From: Palsa-504 sp050011155
GTDB lineage: Bacteria; Actinomycetota; Actinomycetes; Streptosporangiales; Streptosporangiaceae
Length of the DNA stretch: 64,000 nucleotides
Assembly: GCA_050011155.1 (NCBI GenBank)
Contig: JBEKJP010000005.1
Location: forward strand, 1-64,000
Direction of reading: 5' to 3'
Part shown: piece after piece, positions 1 to 8,038 of the stretch
How positions within the stretch are numbered: position 1 is the stretch's first letter
Layout of the letters: every line of letters starts with the position of its first letter
Notes under the pieces: model-generated
Told to the model about the DNA's origin: nothing
What the model saw: the letters and a program-made list of their open reading frames with translations, nothing else
Database searches by the model: none
Position numbers and translations under genes: made by a program

Positions 1-168
1 TCATGGCCTATATCTGCCAGTGCGGAAACAGTCCGCAGTGCCGCCACCATCACCGCTGCAAGCAAGCCGACGGCTGGCGGCTGGAACAACCCGAACCCGG
101 GGGTGCTGGTCTGGCACACCCCGACCGGACGCACCTACACCACCACCCCCACCCAGTACGCCAGCTAA
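1..168 (+). pseudogene. C-terminal remnant of a DUF222/HNH endonuclease (13E12-type), frameshifted
   Basis: The gene enters from the left edge in the frame starting at base 3. It reads CQCGNSPQCRHHHRCKQADG and then EQPEPG, matching the HNH-type zinc tail of actinobacterial DUF222/13E12-repeat proteins (CxC...CRxHHRxKQ). At the GGGGG run near 98-103 the family ending continues only after dropping one base. That gives PGVLVWHTPTGRTYTTTP and a TAA at 166-168. In the original frame the reading runs on as low-complexity shadow. So there is an apparent one-base insertion in a G run. It could be a real pseudogenising mutation or a sequence error. The main body of the gene lies outside the window, and the stop faces the VWA gene ending at 199. 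Confidence 0.72.
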
Positions 169-198
169 TCCACTCGCGAGGGCGCCTGTCGGGTCGGC

Positions 199-1323
199 CT
201 AGTTCAGCCCGGGCAGCAGCGCGGCGAACTTCTCCAGGCTGGCCAGGTCGTGCCCGGATAGCAGCAGGTCGACGTGCGGGGCGGCCACCATCATCCCCAG
301 CGTGCTCGGCCGGAAGCCCGGATCGTCGCCCTTGTGCGGGTTCAGCCAGACCAGCCGATGACACAGCCGGGACAGCCGCTCCATCGCCGTGGCCAGCACC
401 TCCGGGTCGCCGCGGTCGAGCCCGTCGGAACAGATCACCACGATGCCGCCCCGGCACAGGCCGCGGCGCCCCCAGCCGCGGACGAACGCGTCCAGGCTGT
501 CCCCGATCCTGGTCCCGCCGTCCCAGTCGAAGGCGGCCCGCGCCGCCCGCTCCAGGGCCTCGTCCGGGCGGCGGCACTCCATCGCCCCGGTCACCCGGGT
601 CAGCCGGGTGCCGAAGCAGAAGACCTCCACCCGCCCGGCCGACCGCTTCGCCGAGTGCGCGAATTGCAGCAGGCTGCGCGAGTAATCGGCCATGGACCCG
701 GAGATATCCAGGATCAGCACCAGCGGGCGCAGCCGGACCTTCCGCCGCCGCCAGTACAACTGGGCGGGCTCACCGTGCATGCGCATGGACTCCCGCACCG
801 TCCGGCGCGGATCGGGACGCGAACCAGATGAACGGGTCGGCGCGGTGCGCCTGGTCCGGCGGCGCGGCGGGGTCAGGCGGATCCTGGCCATGATCCGGCG
901 CAGCGCCGCCAGTTCCTCCGGCGTGCAGACCGCGAACGACTTGCTCCTGAGCGCCTCCACGTCGGAGGCCATCCAGCCGAGCACGGCCTCGTCTTCGGAA
1001 TCGGGGTCGCCCGGCTCGGTCGACGGGATGGCCAGCGCACCCTGCGCCTCAGCCGACGCGCGCAGCATGAGGGTGAGTTCCGGATCCGGGCTGTCCTCGC
1101 CGAGGAAGAACCGGCGGAACACCTCGTCGTACCGGCTGATGTCGTCATGCTTGCTGACCAGCGTGGTCCGGCCGGCCCAGTAGAGGTCGACCAGGTCGGA
1201 CGGGTCGAGCGTGCTCAGCGCCGAGCAGTAGACCAGCACGTCGCCCGAGCCGACCGCGAGCCCGGCCGCCCGCAGTTCCCCGGCGAACCGGACGAGCAAG
1301 CCGGTGAACCGGTCGTCAGGCAC
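199..1323 (-). CDS. VWA domain protein, CoxE-like
   Basis: The product is 374 aa. A VWA fold occupies roughly residues 196-374, with a complete MIDAS: DISGS at 206-210, the Thr of GGTRIGDS near 271, and SDG near 299-301. The N-terminal 150 residues resemble the helical part of CoxE/DUF58-like VWA proteins, and residues about 150-175 are an Arg/Pro/Thr-rich linker. The ATG at 1323 overlaps the end of the upstream MoxR gene by 8 bp, so the two are translationally coupled. MoxR-VWA pairs work together in cofactor insertion or complex remodelling; CoxD/CoxE of CO dehydrogenase is the model. No molybdenum hydroxylase is visible here, so the client is unknown. Confidence 0.85.
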   Translation of the reverse strand: MPDDRFTGLLVRFAGELRAAGLAVGSGDVLVYCSALSTLDPSDLVDLYWAGRTTLVSKHDDISRYDEVFRRFFLGEDSPDPELTLMLRASAEAQGALAIPSTEPGDPDSEDEAVLGWMASDVEALRSKSFAVCTPEELAALRRIMARIRLTPPRRRTRRTAPTRSSGSRPDPRRTVRESMRMHGEPAQLYWRRRKVRLRPLVLILDISGSMADYSRSLLQFAHSAKRSAGRVEVFCFGTRLTRVTGAMECRRPDEALERAARAAFDWDGGTRIGDSLDAFVRGWGRRGLCRGGIVVICSDGLDRGDPEVLATAMERLSRLCHRLVWLNPHKGDDPGFRPSTLGMMVAAPHVDLLLSGHDLASLEKFAALLPGLN

Positions 1324-2191
1324 CGGAGGTGATCTCCTCCAGGTTGTCGCGGACCACGTCCAGGTCGTCCCGGTCCTTGACCACCGTTCCCAGCGTGTCC
1401 AACGCGGCGTCGGCCCGCAGATCGGTCTCCCCGAGGAAATCGAGGGTCCGCGCCCAGTCGATGGTCTCCGCCACCCCCGGCGGCTTGGCCAGGTCGAGCT
1501 CGCGGATCCGGTGCACCGCCGCGACCACCTTGCGGGCCAGTACGGCAGGCACGCCCGGCTCCCGGATCAGCACGATCTCCACCTCGCGCTCGGCGGCCGG
1601 ATAGCCGATCCAGTGGTAGAGGCAGCGTCGCTTGAGCGCGTCGTGCAGCTCCCGGGTCCGGTTGGAGGTGAGCACCACCAGCGGCGGGCTCTCCGCCCGG
1701 ATCGTTCCGATCTCGGGGATGCTGATCTGGAAGTCCGACAGCACCTCGAGCAGGAAGGCCTCGAACTCGTCGTCGGCCCGGTCGACCTCGTCGATCAGCA
1801 GTACCGCCTGGTCGCCAGCCCGGACCGCCTCGAGCAGCGGCCGTTCCAGCAGGAACTTCGGGCCGAACAGCTTGTCCACCGCGTCGGAACCGGCCAGCTG
1901 GTGCTCGGACAGGGCCCGGATGTGCAGCATCTGCCGGGCGTAGTCCCACTCGTACAGCGCCTGGTTGGTGTCGATCCCCTCGTAGCACTGCAGCCGGATC
2001 AGCTTGCGACCGAACGCCGCCGCCATCACCTTGGCGACCTCGGTCTTGCCTACCCCGACCTCGCCTTCGAGCAGGATCGGCCGGTTCAGCGACAGCGCGA
2101 CGAACAACGCGGTGGCCAGCCCGCGGTCGGCCAGGTAGCCGCCCTGCCGCAGCGTTCCGGTCAGCTCGGCGACGGTACCCGGGCCTTCCAT
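1316..2191 (-). CDS. MoxR-family AAA+ ATPase, CoxD-like
   Basis: The product is 291 aa, close to the usual MoxR/CoxD length. Walker A is GEVGVGKT at 43-50 and Walker B is LLIDEVDRAD at 131-140. The stretch after Walker A contains CYEGIDTNQALYEWDYARQ, which I associate with the CoxD branch. The TSNRTRELHDALKRRCLYHW region carries sensor 1 and the arginine finger. It should remodel a client complex using ATP together with the overlapping downstream VWA protein. It lies 3 bp downstream of the 85-aa gene, in one operon. The ATG at 2191 is the first good start after that gene's stop. Confidence 0.88.
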   Translation of the reverse strand: MEGPGTVAELTGTLRQGGYLADRGLATALFVALSLNRPILLEGEVGVGKTEVAKVMAAAFGRKLIRLQCYEGIDTNQALYEWDYARQMLHIRALSEHQLAGSDAVDKLFGPKFLLERPLLEAVRAGDQAVLLIDEVDRADDEFEAFLLEVLSDFQISIPEIGTIRAESPPLVVLTSNRTRELHDALKRRCLYHWIGYPAAEREVEIVLIREPGVPAVLARKVVAAVHRIRELDLAKPPGVAETIDWARTLDFLGETDLRADAALDTLGTVVKDRDDLDVVRDNLEEITSGA

Positions 2192-2194
2192 CCG

Positions 2195-2452
2195 TTAGGA
2201 CTCGGGGCCGAGGACCAGGTCTCGCACGCTGCCCGCCCCCTGGTTCAGCTTGCCCTCGCGGGCCAGCTGGGTCCGCCAGGCCAGGCGAAGGTCGCCGTCG
2301 GTCTCCTCGGCCAGGCCGTCGAAGCCGACGTCGGCCATCCGCTTGCAGGCTTTGACCGGGCCGCAGTCGTCGTCGACATTCTCGGCAGTCTGCCCCTGGG
2401 CGCTCCATACCTCGCGGAGCACCTCGAGGACCTCTTCGGTGTTACCGCTCAT
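2195..2452 (-). CDS. Small conserved-looking hypothetical protein (85 aa), first gene of the MoxR-VWA operon
   Basis: I do not recognise this 85-residue acidic protein (MSGNTEEVLEVLREVW...). It has no membrane segment or signal peptide. It holds two Cys (C29 and C35, in DDDCGPVKACKR) and looks helical. The start is supported by an AGGAGGG Shine-Dalgarno 8-9 bp upstream. It lies 3 bp before the MoxR gene, so it is probably cotranscribed and could be a client, adaptor or small subunit of that ATPase system. Codon use is as GC-rich as its neighbours. Real gene likely, function unknown. Confidence 0.62.
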   Translation of the reverse strand: MSGNTEEVLEVLREVWSAQGQTAENVDDDCGPVKACKRMADVGFDGLAEETDGDLRLAWRTQLAREGKLNQGAGSVRDLVLGPES

Positions 2453-2628
2453 GCGCTGACACCCTCCTTCGTCTGCTTCCGAGACTAAGCGCTGGCCGAG
2501 GCCAGGGCGACAGCAGATTAAGGGATCTCTTATCGGCAGCGACGAGATGAAATCCGTAGTTCATCGCGTCGGAACGCACTGGAAGCCCGGTTTCATGCCG
2601 AGCCCATTGATGCCGAACGGGGCGGGTG

Positions 2629-3921
2629 TCAGCCCGCGTCCTCCAGCGCGCCCCGCATGGGCTTGAGCTTGACCAGCGTCTCCGCGAGCTCGGCCGCGGG
2701 CTCAGAACCCGCCACGATGCCGCACCCCGCGAACAGCCGCGCGGTCCGCCCGGACAGCTGCGCGCTGCGGATGGCGATGCCCCATTCGCCGTTCCCGTCG
2801 GCGTCGACCCAGCCGACCGGGCCGGCGTAGCGTTCACGGTCCATGTGCTCGAGCTCACGGATGAGGTCCAGCGCGGTGCCGGTCGGGGTACCGCAGACGG
2901 CGGCCGGCGGGTGCACGGCCGCGGCCAGGGCCAGGGCCGACTTCGAGGCGCCGAGGGTGCCGCGGACGTGCGTGCCGAGGTGCTGCAGGTTCGGGAACTT
3001 CAGCAGGGACGGGCGCGCGTCGACGTGCAGGGTCTCGCAGAGCGGCGCGAGCGCCTCGCGGATGGAGTCGACCGCGTAGGCGTGTTCCTCGTGGTTCTTG
3101 GCCGAGGCCAGCAGTTCCTGGCCGAGCGCGAGGTCCTCGGCCCGGTCGGCGCCGCGGGGGAGGGTGCCGCCGAGGACTAGGGCGCTCACCTGGGGGCCGT
3201 TCCGGCTGACGAGCAGTTCGGGGGTGGCGCCGATCATGCCGTCGCAGGCGAAGGTGAAGCAGTCCGGGTAGCGCCGGGCCAGTCGCCGCAGCAGGACCCG
3301 TGCGTCGATGGGCTCGGCGGCGGTGGCGAACACGTCGCGGGCCAGCACCACCTTTTGCAGGTTCCCGGCCTTGATCGCGGCCACCGCCTCGGCCACCGCG
3401 TGCTTCCAGCGTGGCCCCGGCAGGCTGCCCTCGCTCCACTGCAGCGCTCCTGGCCCGGTGAGTACAGGTACTGCGGCTGGCCAGTCGGGGACATCGTCCG
3501 AACCCGGCTCGGAGACCGTGGTGAGCCAGGCCAGGCCGCGGCCGTCGCGGCCGAGGATGACGCGCGGGACGATCAGGACGGACCCGTCGGAGGAGGCGTC
3601 GAAAGTGAAGGTGCCGAACGCGACCGGGCCCGAGCCTCGGACCTGGACCCGATCGTCGACGTCGGCGGGGTCGAACACCGAGCGGAGCCACTTCTCCCCG
3701 GCGGTGAACCGGTCTTCCCCGGCGGGCAGCGTGACCCTGACCGCCTCGCCCCAGCCGGCCAGGCCGGCTCCGTGATGCACCCAGGCGACCAGGTCCGGCT
3801 GGGGGATGCGCTCGAGCAGGTCCCCGGGATCGGGGATGGTGACGGTGCGGACGAGCAGCCGCCCGGACCCGGAGCCCCCAGGATTCCCAAGATGCCCGCG
3901 AGGCTTCTGACGGCTCAGCAC
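2629..3921 (-). CDS. Isochorismate synthase (chorismate-binding enzyme)
   Basis: The product is up to 430 aa. It converts chorismate to isochorismate, feeding menaquinone or salicylate/dihydroxybenzoate siderophore synthesis. The C-terminal chorismate-binding fold is intact: KVVLARDVF, LGGTLPRGADR, the SAKNHEEHAYAVDSIREAL helix, CGTPTGTALDLIRELEHMDR, AGPVGW and the closing GCGIVAGSEPAAELAET plus KLKPM. The isochorismate synthase reading rests on this pattern; anthranilate or salicylate synthases share the fold. The GTG start at 3921 is uncertain: the family-like sequence begins near LLVRTVTIPDPGD, residue 22, so the first 20 residues may not be translated. It lies 67 bp downstream of the MMPL gene on the same strand. 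No other menaquinone or siderophore gene is visible. Confidence 0.87.
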   Translation of the reverse strand: MLSRQKPRGHLGNPGGSGSGRLLVRTVTIPDPGDLLERIPQPDLVAWVHHGAGLAGWGEAVRVTLPAGEDRFTAGEKWLRSVFDPADVDDRVQVRGSGPVAFGTFTFDASSDGSVLIVPRVILGRDGRGLAWLTTVSEPGSDDVPDWPAAVPVLTGPGALQWSEGSLPGPRWKHAVAEAVAAIKAGNLQKVVLARDVFATAAEPIDARVLLRRLARRYPDCFTFACDGMIGATPELLVSRNGPQVSALVLGGTLPRGADRAEDLALGQELLASAKNHEEHAYAVDSIREALAPLCETLHVDARPSLLKFPNLQHLGTHVRGTLGASKSALALAAAVHPPAAVCGTPTGTALDLIRELEHMDRERYAGPVGWVDADGNGEWGIAIRSAQLSGRTARLFAGCGIVAGSEPAAELAETLVKLKPMRGALEDAG

Positions 3922-3988
3922 CCGTGTTCTGCCATGTCCGCCCCGCGTGTCATCTGTGTCACCTGGTCATCCGCCACGACCCCACATT

Positions 3989-6238
3989 CTAGGTGGCGTC
4001 CCGGACTGCCCTGATTTCCGGGTTGGCCGCCGTGCTGGCCGTAACCGGGGCGTCCGCGGCGTCGAGGGCCTCCGGCCTGCCAGGATGCGCCAGCGCGCTG
4101 GGCCACCAGATATGGCGTCCGATATCCAAGGTGAGCGAGGTCACGAGAACCGACCGGACAATGATGGTGTCGAGCAGGACGCCCAGCGCGACCGTGAAGC
4201 CGATCTCGGTGAACTCCACCAGCGGCAGCGTGCTCAGGCTGGCGAAGGTGCCCGCCAGCACCAGGCCCGCCGAGGTGATGACGCCGCCGGTCGCGGCCAG
4301 GCCGGTGAGCGCGCCGCGCCTGGTCCCGGACCGGATCGACTCCTCGCGCACCCGGGTCATCAGGAAGATGTTGTAGTCGATGCCCAGCGCGACCAGGAAC
4401 ACGAAGACGAACAGCGGCATCCCGGTGTCCGCGCCCGCGAAGCCGAACACGTGCTTGAAGAACAGCGAGGAGATGCCCAGCGCGGACCCGAACGACAAGA
4501 CCACGGTGGCGATGAGCACGAGCGGCGCCACCAGCGCCCGCAGCAGCAATCCCAGGATGACGAACACCACCACCAGGATCAGCGGGATGAGCAGGTTCCG
4601 GTCATGGGTGGCCGCGCTCTCGACGTCCTTTTGGATCGCGGTCCCGCCGCCGACTTCGGCGTGAGCGCCCGGGATCGCGTGCACCGTGGTCCGGATCTTG
4701 TCCACCAGGGTGTAAGCCGCCGGGCTGTCCGGTGCCGGCGTCATCGTGGCCTGGAGGAAAGACCGGCCGTCCTTGGTCACCGGCTGGGTGACCGTGGCGA
4801 TGCCGGGGGTACCTGACAGCGCCGTCCTGACCTGGCCCGCGCTGGACGCCGTGGTGATGACCTGCACCGGCTCGCCCGACCCGGCCGGGAAGTACCTGGC
4901 CAGCACGTTCTGCGCCGAGATGGACGGGGGAGTGCCGCGGAAGGCCTGCGCCGTGGTGAGCGTGCCGAACTTGAACCCGATCATCCCGGCCGCGCCGCCC
5001 GCCAGCAGGATGGCGGTGACCACCCACACCATGCGGGGGCGCCGGCTGATGGCCCGGCCGACCCGGGACCAGATCCCGCGGGTAGTCGGCTCGGGCGAGC
5101 CGAAACCCGGCCGCACCGGCCAGAAGACCCACCGGCCGCAGATCACCAGGACGGCGGGCAGCAGCGTGATCATGGCGATCAGGCCCACCGCGATGCCGAC
5201 GGCGGCGACCGGGCCGAGCCCCGAGATGTCGTTCGACTCGGCCGCGAGCAGGCAGAGCATGCCGGCCACGACGGTCAGGCCGCTGGCGATGATGGCGGGC
5301 CCCGCCCGGCGCAGCGCCACCGCCATCGCCTCGTGCCGGTCGGCGTGCCTGCGCAGTTCTTCCCGGTACCTCGCGATGAGCAGCAGCGCGTAGTCCGTGC
5401 TCGCGCCGATCACCAGGACGACGAGAATCCCCTCGCTCTGCCCGTTGACGGTCAGGTTGGCATGCTGGGTGAGCAGGTAGATCACGGCCTGGGCCACGGT
5501 CAGCGCCACGCCGGCGGACAAGATGGGCAGCAACCACAGCACCGGGCTGCGGTACGTGAGCAGCAGCAGCACGATCACCACGCCCAAGGTGGCGTACAGC
5601 AAGGTGGTGTCGATGCCCTTGAAGATCTTGATCTGGTCGGCCGCGCTGGCCGCGGGCCCGCCGACGTAGACGCTCAGCCCGGCGTCGTCCTTGGTGGCCT
5701 GGCCCTTGACCTTGGAGATGAAGCCGCTGATGTCGGAGTTGAAGCCGAGTTCCGAGCCGACGACCGTCTGGATGGCCTTATGGTCCTTCGACACCGCCGG
5801 CGGTGCGACCCGGCCGTTCACGGCGGGCAGCGACGCGAAGTAGCGCGCGTCGGCGACCGCCTTCCGCATGTCCGCCGCCGTCACCCCGCTGTCGCGCACA
5901 TACACGACCAGCGCGGGGTTCAGGTCCTTGGACTGGAACAGGTTCTGCTCGTTGAGTTCCTGCGTCGATTCCGCCGACGACGGCAGGTACGCCGACGCGT
6001 CGTTCTTCTCCGCTCCCTGCAGCTTGCCGGCCAGGCCCCCGAGAGCCGCGACCGCCAGGATCCAGAACACCACCACGATGTACTTGGTCCGGCGGCCGCA
6101 CACGAACGCGATCAGGCGGCTGCCGCCCGATCGCGCCTCGTTCCCGCCGGCTCCGGGGTCCCCCGACCCCGGAGCCGGCGAACTCCCCGTGTCCCGACCT
6201 GGCGCATTACGGGGCGCCCCCGTGGTCCCGCGTGCCAC
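3989..6238 (-). CDS. MMPL-family RND-type membrane transporter
   Basis: The product is 749 aa with the MMPL plan of two repeats of about six helices, each with a soluble loop after the first helix. The first helix is near residues 53-72 (KYIVVVFWILAVAALGG). The conserved ASTDYALLLIARYREELR and the second-repeat match ALGIDYNIFLMTRVREE mark the proton-relay regions. The size and the short C-terminal tail fit the actinobacterial ActII-3/MmpL group. Such proteins export lipids, siderophores or drugs by proton antiport across the cytoplasmic membrane. The first 40 residues are a hydrophilic Gly/Pro-rich extension. Placement ahead of an isochorismate synthase allows a siderophore-export role, but that is only inference. 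Confidence 0.92.
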   Translation of the reverse strand: MARGTTGAPRNAPGRDTGSSPAPGSGDPGAGGNEARSGGSRLIAFVCGRRTKYIVVVFWILAVAALGGLAGKLQGAEKNDASAYLPSSAESTQELNEQNLFQSKDLNPALVVYVRDSGVTAADMRKAVADARYFASLPAVNGRVAPPAVSKDHKAIQTVVGSELGFNSDISGFISKVKGQATKDDAGLSVYVGGPAASAADQIKIFKGIDTTLLYATLGVVIVLLLLTYRSPVLWLLPILSAGVALTVAQAVIYLLTQHANLTVNGQSEGILVVLVIGASTDYALLLIARYREELRRHADRHEAMAVALRRAGPAIIASGLTVVAGMLCLLAAESNDISGLGPVAAVGIAVGLIAMITLLPAVLVICGRWVFWPVRPGFGSPEPTTRGIWSRVGRAISRRPRMVWVVTAILLAGGAAGMIGFKFGTLTTAQAFRGTPPSISAQNVLARYFPAGSGEPVQVITTASSAGQVRTALSGTPGIATVTQPVTKDGRSFLQATMTPAPDSPAAYTLVDKIRTTVHAIPGAHAEVGGGTAIQKDVESAATHDRNLLIPLILVVVFVILGLLLRALVAPLVLIATVVLSFGSALGISSLFFKHVFGFAGADTGMPLFVFVFLVALGIDYNIFLMTRVREESIRSGTRRGALTGLAATGGVITSAGLVLAGTFASLSTLPLVEFTEIGFTVALGVLLDTIIVRSVLVTSLTLDIGRHIWWPSALAHPGRPEALDAADAPVTASTAANPEIRAVRDAT

Positions 6239-6313
6239 GTCGTCCTCCTCACGTCTTGAAAAATGTCAGATGATATGCTTAGGGAATACGATGTATCTCA
6301 TGCCGGTGGCGTG

Positions 6314-6329
6314 TCAAGTTATATCTTGA
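6314..6329. promoter_or_regulatory. Inverted repeat upstream of the MMPL gene, possible operator
   Basis: TCAAG-N6-CTTGA, a 5-bp inverted repeat with an AT-rich centre, lies 76-91 bp upstream of the MMPL start in an unusually AT-rich stretch (6255-6345). It could bind a PadR- or MarR-type repressor, but no such gene lies in the window. The size of the repeat alone does not exclude chance. Confidence 0.35.
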
Positions 6330-6431
6330 ACTTTGCCCACATTTCCGGTCTTCATCGTTTCCCCGTCGTCTACGGCGCTTCCCGCCGTCCCGTCACCATC
6401 ATTTCCGGGCCGCCCGCCCGGCCCGTTTGAC

Positions 6432-6475
6432 GCAACCGATCGGTTGCAATAATGTAGCAACTAGTCAGTTGCTAC
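6432..6475. promoter_or_regulatory. Two palindromic operators in front of the SRPBCC-ArsR-DUF899 operon
   Basis: Two perfect palindromes stand in tandem. The first is GCAACCGATCGGTTGC at 6432-6447. The second, at 6454-6475, has 9-bp arms GTAGCAACT and AGTTGCTAC around AGTC. They share the half-site GCAAC/GTTGC. The second ends 6 bp before the GGAGG ribosome-binding site of the SRPBCC gene. ArsR-type repressors bind such inverted repeats over their own promoter, and an ArsR gene is second in the operon. Autoregulation is therefore the natural reading. Confidence 0.75.
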
Positions 6476-6490
6476 TCAACGGAGGACGAC

Positions 6491-6925
6491 ATGCCTTTTC
6501 CTGATCGCATCGAGCGGACCATGGAGCTCGCCCACCCGCCGGCCGCGGTGTGGGCCGCGCTCACCACGGCCGAGGGGCTGGCCGCCTGGTTCGGCAACGA
6601 GGCCGGGATCGACCTGCGTCCCGGAGGAACGGCGTGGATGAAGTGGACCGAGGAAGGTGCCACCGCCGACATGCGGGTGGAACGGGTCGAGGAGCCGTCG
6701 GTGTTCGGGTTCACCTGGCACATCTACGGGTTGCCCGACGATGACCCGCGACGTACCTACGTCGAGTTCACGCTCGAGCCGGCCGGGGCGGGAACGCGGC
6801 TGACCGTGACCGAGAGCGGGTTCGCCCAGCTGCCGGAGGACGCCTACCGCAAGGCGTACGACGGCAACACCCAGGGGTGGATGAGCGAGCTGGGTGAACT
6901 GGCCGCCTACCTCGATGCGGCCTGA
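6491..6925 (+). CDS. SRPBCC (AHSA1-like) domain protein
   Basis: The product is 144 aa. It has the START/Bet v1-type SRPBCC fold: ERTMELAHPPAAVWAALT at the N-terminus, then WFGNEAGIDLRPGG, and the long C-terminal helix ending in GWMSELGELAAYL. The start is fixed by GGAGG at 6480-6484. These proteins bind hydrophobic ligands in a central cavity and are commonly encoded beside an ArsR regulator, as here. The actual ligand is unknown. The reading frame overlaps the ArsR start by 11 bp. Confidence 0.9.
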   Translation: MPFPDRIERTMELAHPPAAVWAALTTAEGLAAWFGNEAGIDLRPGGTAWMKWTEEGATADMRVERVEEPSVFGFTWHIYGLPDDDPRRTYVEFTLEPAGAGTRLTVTESGFAQLPEDAYRKAYDGNTQGWMSELGELAAYLDAA

Positions 6926-7259
6926 CGCCGAGGCCATCGCCGAGCAGGTCTTCACAGCCCTGGCCGACCCGAGCCGGCGTGACATCTTGGCCGCGCTGGC
7001 CGCGGGCGGCCCGGCCACGGCCACGGACCTCGCTAACCGCCTGCCGATCACGCGGCAGGCCATCGCCAAGCACCTGGCCCTGCTAGCCGAAGCGGGCCTG
7101 GTCACGGCCGAACCGGGGGAGCGACGCCGGGTGCGCTACCGGCTGCGCTCCGCCCCGATGCAGGTGGCGCAGCAGTTCCTGGCCGCGCTGGCGCGCGACT
7201 GGGACGGCCCGCTCAGCGCGCTGAAGGACCACCTCGACCGAGGAAAGGAATCACCATGA
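6915..7259 (+). CDS. ArsR-family winged-helix repressor
   Basis: The product is 114 aa from the ATG at 6915. I prefer that start over the upstream ATG at 6894, because homologous sequence begins near AEAIAEQVFTALADPSRRDI. The winged helix follows, with recognition helix region ITRQAIAKHLALLAEAGLV and wing EPGERRRVRYRLR. No metal-binding ELCVCDL motif is present, so this belongs to the metal-independent group often paired with SRPBCC proteins. It overlaps the SRPBCC gene by 11 bp and shares ATGA with the DUF899 gene. It probably represses the operon through the palindromes at 6432-6475. Confidence 0.9.
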   Translation: MRPDAEAIAEQVFTALADPSRRDILAALAAGGPATATDLANRLPITRQAIAKHLALLAEAGLVTAEPGERRRVRYRLRSAPMQVAQQFLAALARDWDGPLSALKDHLDRGKESP

Positions 7260-8020
7260 ACGCAGACACCACGATGAAGACCCCACCGGTCGTGAGCTCG
7301 GACGAATGGGAGGAGGCACGCCAGCGGCTTCTGGTGCGGGAGAAGGAGCTCACCCGGGCCAGGGACGCGCTGGCCGCGCAGCGCCGGCGGATGCCCTGGC
7401 TAGCGGTGGACAAGCCCTACGAGTTCGAGGGCCCGGGCGGGACCGCGAGCCTGCTCGACCTGTTCGAGGGCCGCCGCCAGCTGGTCGTCTACCGCGCGTT
7501 CTTCGAGCCCGGCGTGGTCGGCTGGCCCGACCACGCCTGCCACGGCTGCTCGATGATGGCCGACCAGGTCGCCGACGTCGCCCACCTGAACACCCGCGAC
7601 ATCAGCTTCGCCTACGCCTCCCGCGCCCCGCAGCCGGCCATCGCGCGGCTCAAGGAGCGGATGGGCTGGACGATGCCCTGGTACACGATCACCAGCGACT
7701 GGGACGTCGACTTCGGCGTGGACCAATGGCACGGCACGAACGCGTTCATCCGCGACGGCGACCAGGTGTTCCGCACCTACTTCGTCAACAACCGCGGCGA
7801 CGAGGCCCTGGGCAGCACCTGGAGCTACCTCGACCTGGCCGCGCTCGGGCGGCAGGAGGAGTGGGAGGACTCCCCCGAGGGCTACCCGCAGAGCGCGCCG
7901 TACGACTGGTGGAACTGGCACGACGAGTACGACCACCCCGAGCTGGCGCAGGGGCCGATGAAGCGGCGGGTCGCGGCCGAAGCCAGCGCGCAGTCCCAGC
8001 CGGCGGGCGGCTGCTGCTAG
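7256..8020 (+). CDS. DUF899 thioredoxin-like protein
   Basis: The product is 254 aa. It matches the DUF899 pattern: SSDEWEEARQRLLVREKELT at the N-terminus, then MPWLAVDKPYEFEGP, YRAFFEPGV, and HACHGCSMMADQVADVAHLN. The last segment includes a CxxC (CHGC) in the thioredoxin-like position. WYTITSDWDVDFGVDQWHG and the aromatic-rich PYDWWNWHDEYDHPEL follow. The C-terminus ends in CC. These proteins are predicted redox enzymes without an assigned substrate. The ATGA overlap with ArsR makes it the third gene of the operon. Confidence 0.9.
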   Translation: MNADTTMKTPPVVSSDEWEEARQRLLVREKELTRARDALAAQRRRMPWLAVDKPYEFEGPGGTASLLDLFEGRRQLVVYRAFFEPGVVGWPDHACHGCSMMADQVADVAHLNTRDISFAYASRAPQPAIARLKERMGWTMPWYTITSDWDVDFGVDQWHGTNAFIRDGDQVFRTYFVNNRGDEALGSTWSYLDLAALGRQEEWEDSPEGYPQSAPYDWWNWHDEYDHPELAQGPMKRRVAAEASAQSQPAGGCC

Positions 8021-8038
8021 GGGCGGCTGCGGGAGGGC

